NCBI RefSeq assembly: GCF_030272615.1
Contig: NC_081410.1
Coordinates: 504,856,942-504,920,941, forward strand
Direction of reading: 5' to 3'
Length of the DNA stretch: 64,000 bases
Source: Cryptomeria japonica
Taxonomy: Eukaryota; Streptophyta; Pinopsida; Cupressales; Cupressaceae
The notes under the pieces are model-generated. The model had not been told where the DNA came from and searched no databases. It was given only the letters and a program-made list of their open reading frames with translations. Below, one piece after another: positions 59,869 to 64,000 of this stretch. The position numbers were made by a program, and so were the translations under genes. Each line of letters opens with the position of its first letter. Positions within the stretch are counted from its first letter, which is position 1.

Positions 59869-62800
59869 TTATTTCTTGGTAAATGCCTTATAATTTTCAA
59901 TTATGCATGCAACTGCTTGGACTGGCGGATTGGCTACATGCTTAATTCTAAATTTATACTTCTTCAAAGTCTCCTCTGCATGTACTCCTTGTTCCTCTAA
60001 CTCCTTTACCGTATCCACCACCTCCTGACACTGAGTAATCAACTGTGTGTATCTATCCATAAGGGCAACATCGAACTGGGCAGCAGGTCCTAAGTTTTGT
60101 GCCTCATATGCATCCCATTGATTCAAAACTTGTTGCTGGTCCATTATTCCAGTATCAGCCATTCCGAGGCCAAAAGGCCCTAGTATATTCGTTACAAAAT
60201 CTTCATATGACAAAATCTCTCTAAGAAGAGGGTCCCAAATATTAGTCATCTCCTTGATATACTGCTGATACATCTCTACCTTCAACTCCAAAATGTATAT
60301 GTAGGACTGTAAATTCTCACAACTATCTCCTCCTAAGAGGTCTTCTTTTATTATCAGCTCTTCTCCTAACTATAGTATCCTTTTCAAAATTCGGAGCTGT
60401 TTATTAAAGGTGTTCTCCTTCCGTTCCCAGTGTGTGGAACAGGTTGCCAAAGCTCCACCTTCCTGTACAGCTTTACGATGTATTTCCATCGTGTCTTGTA
60501 GAAACAACCTAATTTTGGTTGCATTCATTTGAGTCCAAGACTTAACAACTGCAACTACTCGTCTCACCTCCAATAGTGCCTTTACATCTCCTTCTGGCAA
60601 GGATGAGGTTGAAGGTAGGTCATATGTCCTACAGGAGTCCAAAGGTTTGCACATTTCTACCAAGAGATGTTTATACTGCCCAAGTTGCGCTTTAAGTTCT
60701 AGATTTGAACTATGCTCCTTTTCCACGTGCCCTCTGACACTGCTTGTGGCTAGTTCCAAGGTATCTAACTCTCCCCACTTGGTCTGCTTACCTAGGTTTA
60801 CCTGTGATACTTGGTATTTGGGAGAAGTTTGTCCCTCAGCCTGCGATGGAACCGCCACATCTGCAATTACTTCACTGGAACTAGTTTTCGATAGGTGGTG
60901 AACCGTCTTCAACTTCTTAATCTTTGGTGGTTCCTCGGTGATTGCTTGTTGTAGAGTAACCTTGGGAAGGTCTTCTTTTCTCTTTTTCTTTTCAAAGGTA
61001 AACTCTTACCATTCTGGTATATCTTCAGCTTTATCACCTTGATGTGATACAATCTCAGCAGTTATAACATGCACCTCTGCCTGCTCCTCTACCTACTCCT
61101 CTGCTTCATCTCCCATTTGGCCAGGAACTTGGAATGATGAAATTTGGTGGGATAAGTTAGCTTGGAGAGCTTGTTGTTTGTGTAACTCTCCTAGCTTACC
61201 ACTAACTTCCTCATTGAATGCCATTTCTTCATTCCCTAGGTCCATCTCTGTTTGCCCGACTTCTATATCCTTAAGTAAGTCTTCTTGGTCTTGAGGAGTT
61301 AGAATCAACCTTTCATTCAGGATATCCTCTGCTTCACCTCCTTCTTGCTCACTACCTAGAGGCTATTGTTGGTCGAGATCTTCTTCCTCCTGGTCAAAGT
61401 CAGACTCGATGTTTATAATTTTCACTTTCTCAGTAGTGGATGTAAAACCTTGCACTTCGGGTTGCCTTGTGGATACATTAACAAGTGGTGGTGCGGGAGC
61501 AGCGGTGCCCGAAGCACTTATTGTACCTGTGGAAGGTGGTTGAGCAGGTACCTCCTTGGTGGATTCTAGGTTCCCTTCCTGTTCTTGAGTATCCCCTCCT
61601 CCAGTGTGGCCTATAACAGTCCTTGGTGGGAGAACTCTAGTAAGTGGAATGACGCCTAGCCCATCGGTGACCCCTAGGTCTGCAACCTTCTTCAAAATTT
61701 TAGACTCCATCTTTTCTTGGAGTTTCTTTAGCAAGTCCTTAGTGCTTTCTTGAGGCTTGTCTTCCTCTCCTGGGTTAGTGGAGGTATTATGTCTTGAAGC
61801 CAACTTTGTTTTTTGGGCATACTCTTTATGGCCTCTTGACTGCGGCACACTTGAGGTGGAGTCCTTTTGTTTATTTTTTGATGCACTGGGTCTGACCCTT
61901 TGGCTTAACCATTGCTTATTCCTATTGATGACTACCTGGGAGACCTTCTCCATATCTGTATCTTTGCTTGTAGACCATTTCATTGGGGAGAGGGGCCTCT
62001 TGTCTATTCTTGATTCTTTATAAATTGGATCGAGTAACTCTCCATCATCCCTCAGGTCTTTAGGGAGGTTAGTCTTGATACCAAAGTCTCTAACCTGCGA
62101 CACAGACAACCTGTTATAATTCTTCTTCCTGAATTCAAAATTGTCCTGCAAGTTGGCCCAAAAGTCTTCCAAGTTGGGCCTATGCCCCTCATATGCCTTA
62201 GGCATAGCTTGCTTAAGTTTCCTGTAGGGATCATAAAATTCCCTAGTATGATTATATTCTTTCCGGTTCAAATCCTGAAGCTCTTGCTCGGCCAATTTTG
62301 CCACCTGTATTTTAGAACAGGCGAAGTACCCAATGGACACCGAGAAGTCAATACCTGTTTTATGTTTAGAAGATAGCAGTGATTGGAGACGAAGAAGTTG
62401 TCTCACATATTCCAATAGGATTACCCTATCGTTTCCATAACGAGGCAACAACATTGGATTCCCTGTGAATCCACTAACTCTGGTGTAAGTGGAACGTGGG
62501 TTTTGGATGAACCAACACGCCCACTCCTGGATAATAGTCATGGCTTCTGGGCTTATCCGATATCCTGCATCTCTAGTCAACTTAATGATTATAAGGAGGA
62601 TGAAGGCATCATTAACCCTCTTAAAGTGTGTCTTTGCATTTGTTAGAGTGAGATGGGAATAATATTCCCATATCTTCTTATGTCCCTCCTTCTCTCCTAG
62701 CTGCCCTTCTACCTGTAGGCCTGGAAACTTTCCGGCTCTGGCAGCTACCCAAATGACATAGGATGTAAAAAAGAACTTCTGGGTGTGCTGCACCTCCTTC

Positions 62801-63495
62801 ATCTACTTACAAATGTTATCCAAAAGGATTTGTGGCCAGTCAAAGTATTACTTTCCTACCAATATGGTACTCATAAATTGGAACATCCAAGGGTGGAAAT
62901 GCTTGCAGTCAGGCTTGCCAAAGGCCCTACTGAGCATGATAATCAAGTCCCTTTGAGGCTCTTTGAAGTCTGCCCTCAGGATCTCTGTAGCCTTGAGCCC
63001 TGTTTTCCTCTCCTCTTCCAACCAGTTGGTATTCATGTGTCATTTGCTGGCTAACACCTTCTCATTCCATATTTTCAAGGCCTCTTCTTCTGTTAGTAAG
63101 AATGCCTCTTCCCTAGTTGGGATTCCGAAGACGAACCCCAGCATATCCGGTGACAAGTCAATAACAGTCTTTCCATGTGCATCCATACACTTTCTTGTCC
63201 CTGGATTGTAGAATGGAGTGAATGTCATTATAAACTTTGGTGCTTGAAGCGACTGTGGGAATACAGTAGCTTCCACAAGACCCGACCTCTTTATCCTTCG
63301 GTGGAGAGCATCTAGGATAGGTTTATCCAATTGGGTTCCAATATCCCCAATCTCTATGTGTCCCACTTCGGTGTCCATGACCCATCTAATTTGATCGTCC
63401 AACTTCGAAAAATGGACCTATCCTTGATATTGGTACTTCATGGTGGTTGGAAGTCTGTCAATTTCTTTACCTCTCTTATTGGCGGATGAGTCCAT
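59869..63495 (-). pseudogene. Unknown gene family, copy B: one 1,209-codon frame with nonsense codons only
   Basis: ATG at 63495 (MDSSANKRGKEIDRLPTT), just after an acceptor TTTGCTTGCAG. One frame runs to the stop at 59869 without any frameshift. Premature stops lie at 63418 (TAG), 63040 (TGA), 62848 (TAA), 62803, 61363 and 61093 (TAG), 61006 (TAA) and 60370 (TAG). Order: FYNPGTRKCMDAHGKTVIDL, MLGFVFGIPTREE; helical block FFFTSYVIWVAARAGKFPGL; TRVSGFTGNPMLLPRYGND; a long basic/Ser-rich part with KKVADLGVTDG; acidic EEEDLDQQ; and C-terminal helices (ELKAQLGQYKHLLVEM, IKEMTNIWDPLLREIL, VDTVKELEEQGVHAEETL). These blocks match copy A in the same order. Function unknown. It was probably a retroelement accessory gene rather than a host gene, judging from the setting. 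Confidence 0.75.
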
Positions 63496-63599
63496 CTAAC
63501 CACTGTAACCTGCAAGCAAAACACAAAGCTTAGTCCTCAATATTAAACATAATTCTTGATCCACTTTGGGGTCTCGGGGTAAGCAAAAAAGGAAAAGGG

Positions 63600-64000
63600 C
63601 TCAAAAATTTGGGGTTCTGGGGTTCCAGGCTCCAGATTTGGGATTATCTGGAACTCTGGGGACCCGGGGTGGAATGGAAGGCAAAACTCAGAACTCTGGG
63701 GATTCGAGGTTCCGGGGTGGAATGGAACATGAAACCGGAAACTCTGGGGTTCTGAGGTGGAAGGCAGAGCGAAAACCTGGAACTCCAGGGATCCGGGGTG
63801 GAAAGATACATGAAACCCGGAACTCCGGGGTTCCGGGGTGGAATGGAAAATGAAACCCGGAACTCCAGGGCTCCGGGGTTCCAGGGTGGAATGGAACATG
63901 AAACTCGGAACTTCGGGGTTCTGAGGTGGAAGGCAGAGCAAAAACCTGGAACTCCGGGGATCCGGGGTGGAAAGCTAGGGCACAGCCAAAAACAACAAAC
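63600..64000. repeat. GC-rich minisatellite with a 169-bp higher-order period
   Basis: Units of about 40-48 bp begin (G/A)GGGTGGAA or AGGTGGAA at 63666, 63714, 63755, 63795, 63835, 63883, 63924 and 63964. Subunit types recur at exactly 169 bp (63714/63883, 63755/63924, 63795/63964). It lies just upstream of gene B and runs off the window. Confidence 0.9.

Noticed and set aside
63543-63941. 132-codon minus-strand frame and 95-codon plus-strand frame
   Set aside because: Both run through the minisatellite and only repeat its unit.

Overview
This window looks like nuclear DNA of a seed plant. It is AT-rich, has no recognisable housekeeping gene, and consists almost entirely of nested transposable elements: Tat-lineage Ty3/gypsy, plant LINE and CACTA. 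A gymnosperm is my best guess from the style of the elements and the long, slowly decaying repeats, but nothing in the sequence proves it.

Layout. 1-2715: in-frame remnant of an antisense plant-mobile-domain (PMD) gene from an older gypsy element, a short-motif array and a 67-bp tandem repeat. 2970-19157: a structurally complete 16.2-kb Tat-type element with 778-bp LTRs (about 4 differences) and the target duplication AATAT. It carries gag-pol on the plus strand, three hairpin modules just after pol, and a spliced antisense PMD gene on the minus strand between pol and the 3' LTR. 19163-23000: mostly non-coding, with one copy of a repeated unknown ORF (20.6 kb). 23.5-47.05 kb: an old CACTA transposon on the minus strand (TNP2-type transposase at 47.05-43.1 kb, an acidic C-terminal part at 38.5-38.0 kb, and a probable second CACTA gene at 31.8-24.2 kb). 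It has been split by at least three later arrivals: a 5.16-kb LINE at 26479-31637 with a 15-bp target duplication, a plus-strand pseudogene of an unknown family ('A', 33.6-36.5 kb), and a 4,620-bp TG...CA insertion at 38472-43091 with a 5-bp duplication. 47-59.8 kb: mostly non-coding, with a second copy of the unknown ORF next to a LINE RNase H remnant, and LTR-like pieces. 59.9-63.5 kb: pseudogene 'B', minus strand, the same unknown family as A. 63.6-64 kb: a GC-rich minisatellite with a 169-bp higher-order period.

How the parts work together. The Tat element has everything expected for copying itself: Gag, protease, G-patch, RT, two RNase H domains, integrase, LTRs and a polypurine tract. 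Its gag-pol frame is cut by three TGA codons, and its antisense gene by seven TAG codons. Nearly every premature stop in the window can be explained by one C-to-T change, as expected from decay of methylated CG and CHG sites.

The least explained signals are these: (i) one short motif (core GCGTCTGTG) arrayed in the gag-pol leader and again, in mirrored orientation, inside the intron of the antisense gene; (ii) three hairpins after pol with co-varying stems; (iii) a LINE whose target duplications also enclose a long extra ORF after RNase H; (iv) the A/B gene family, whose function I do not recognise.
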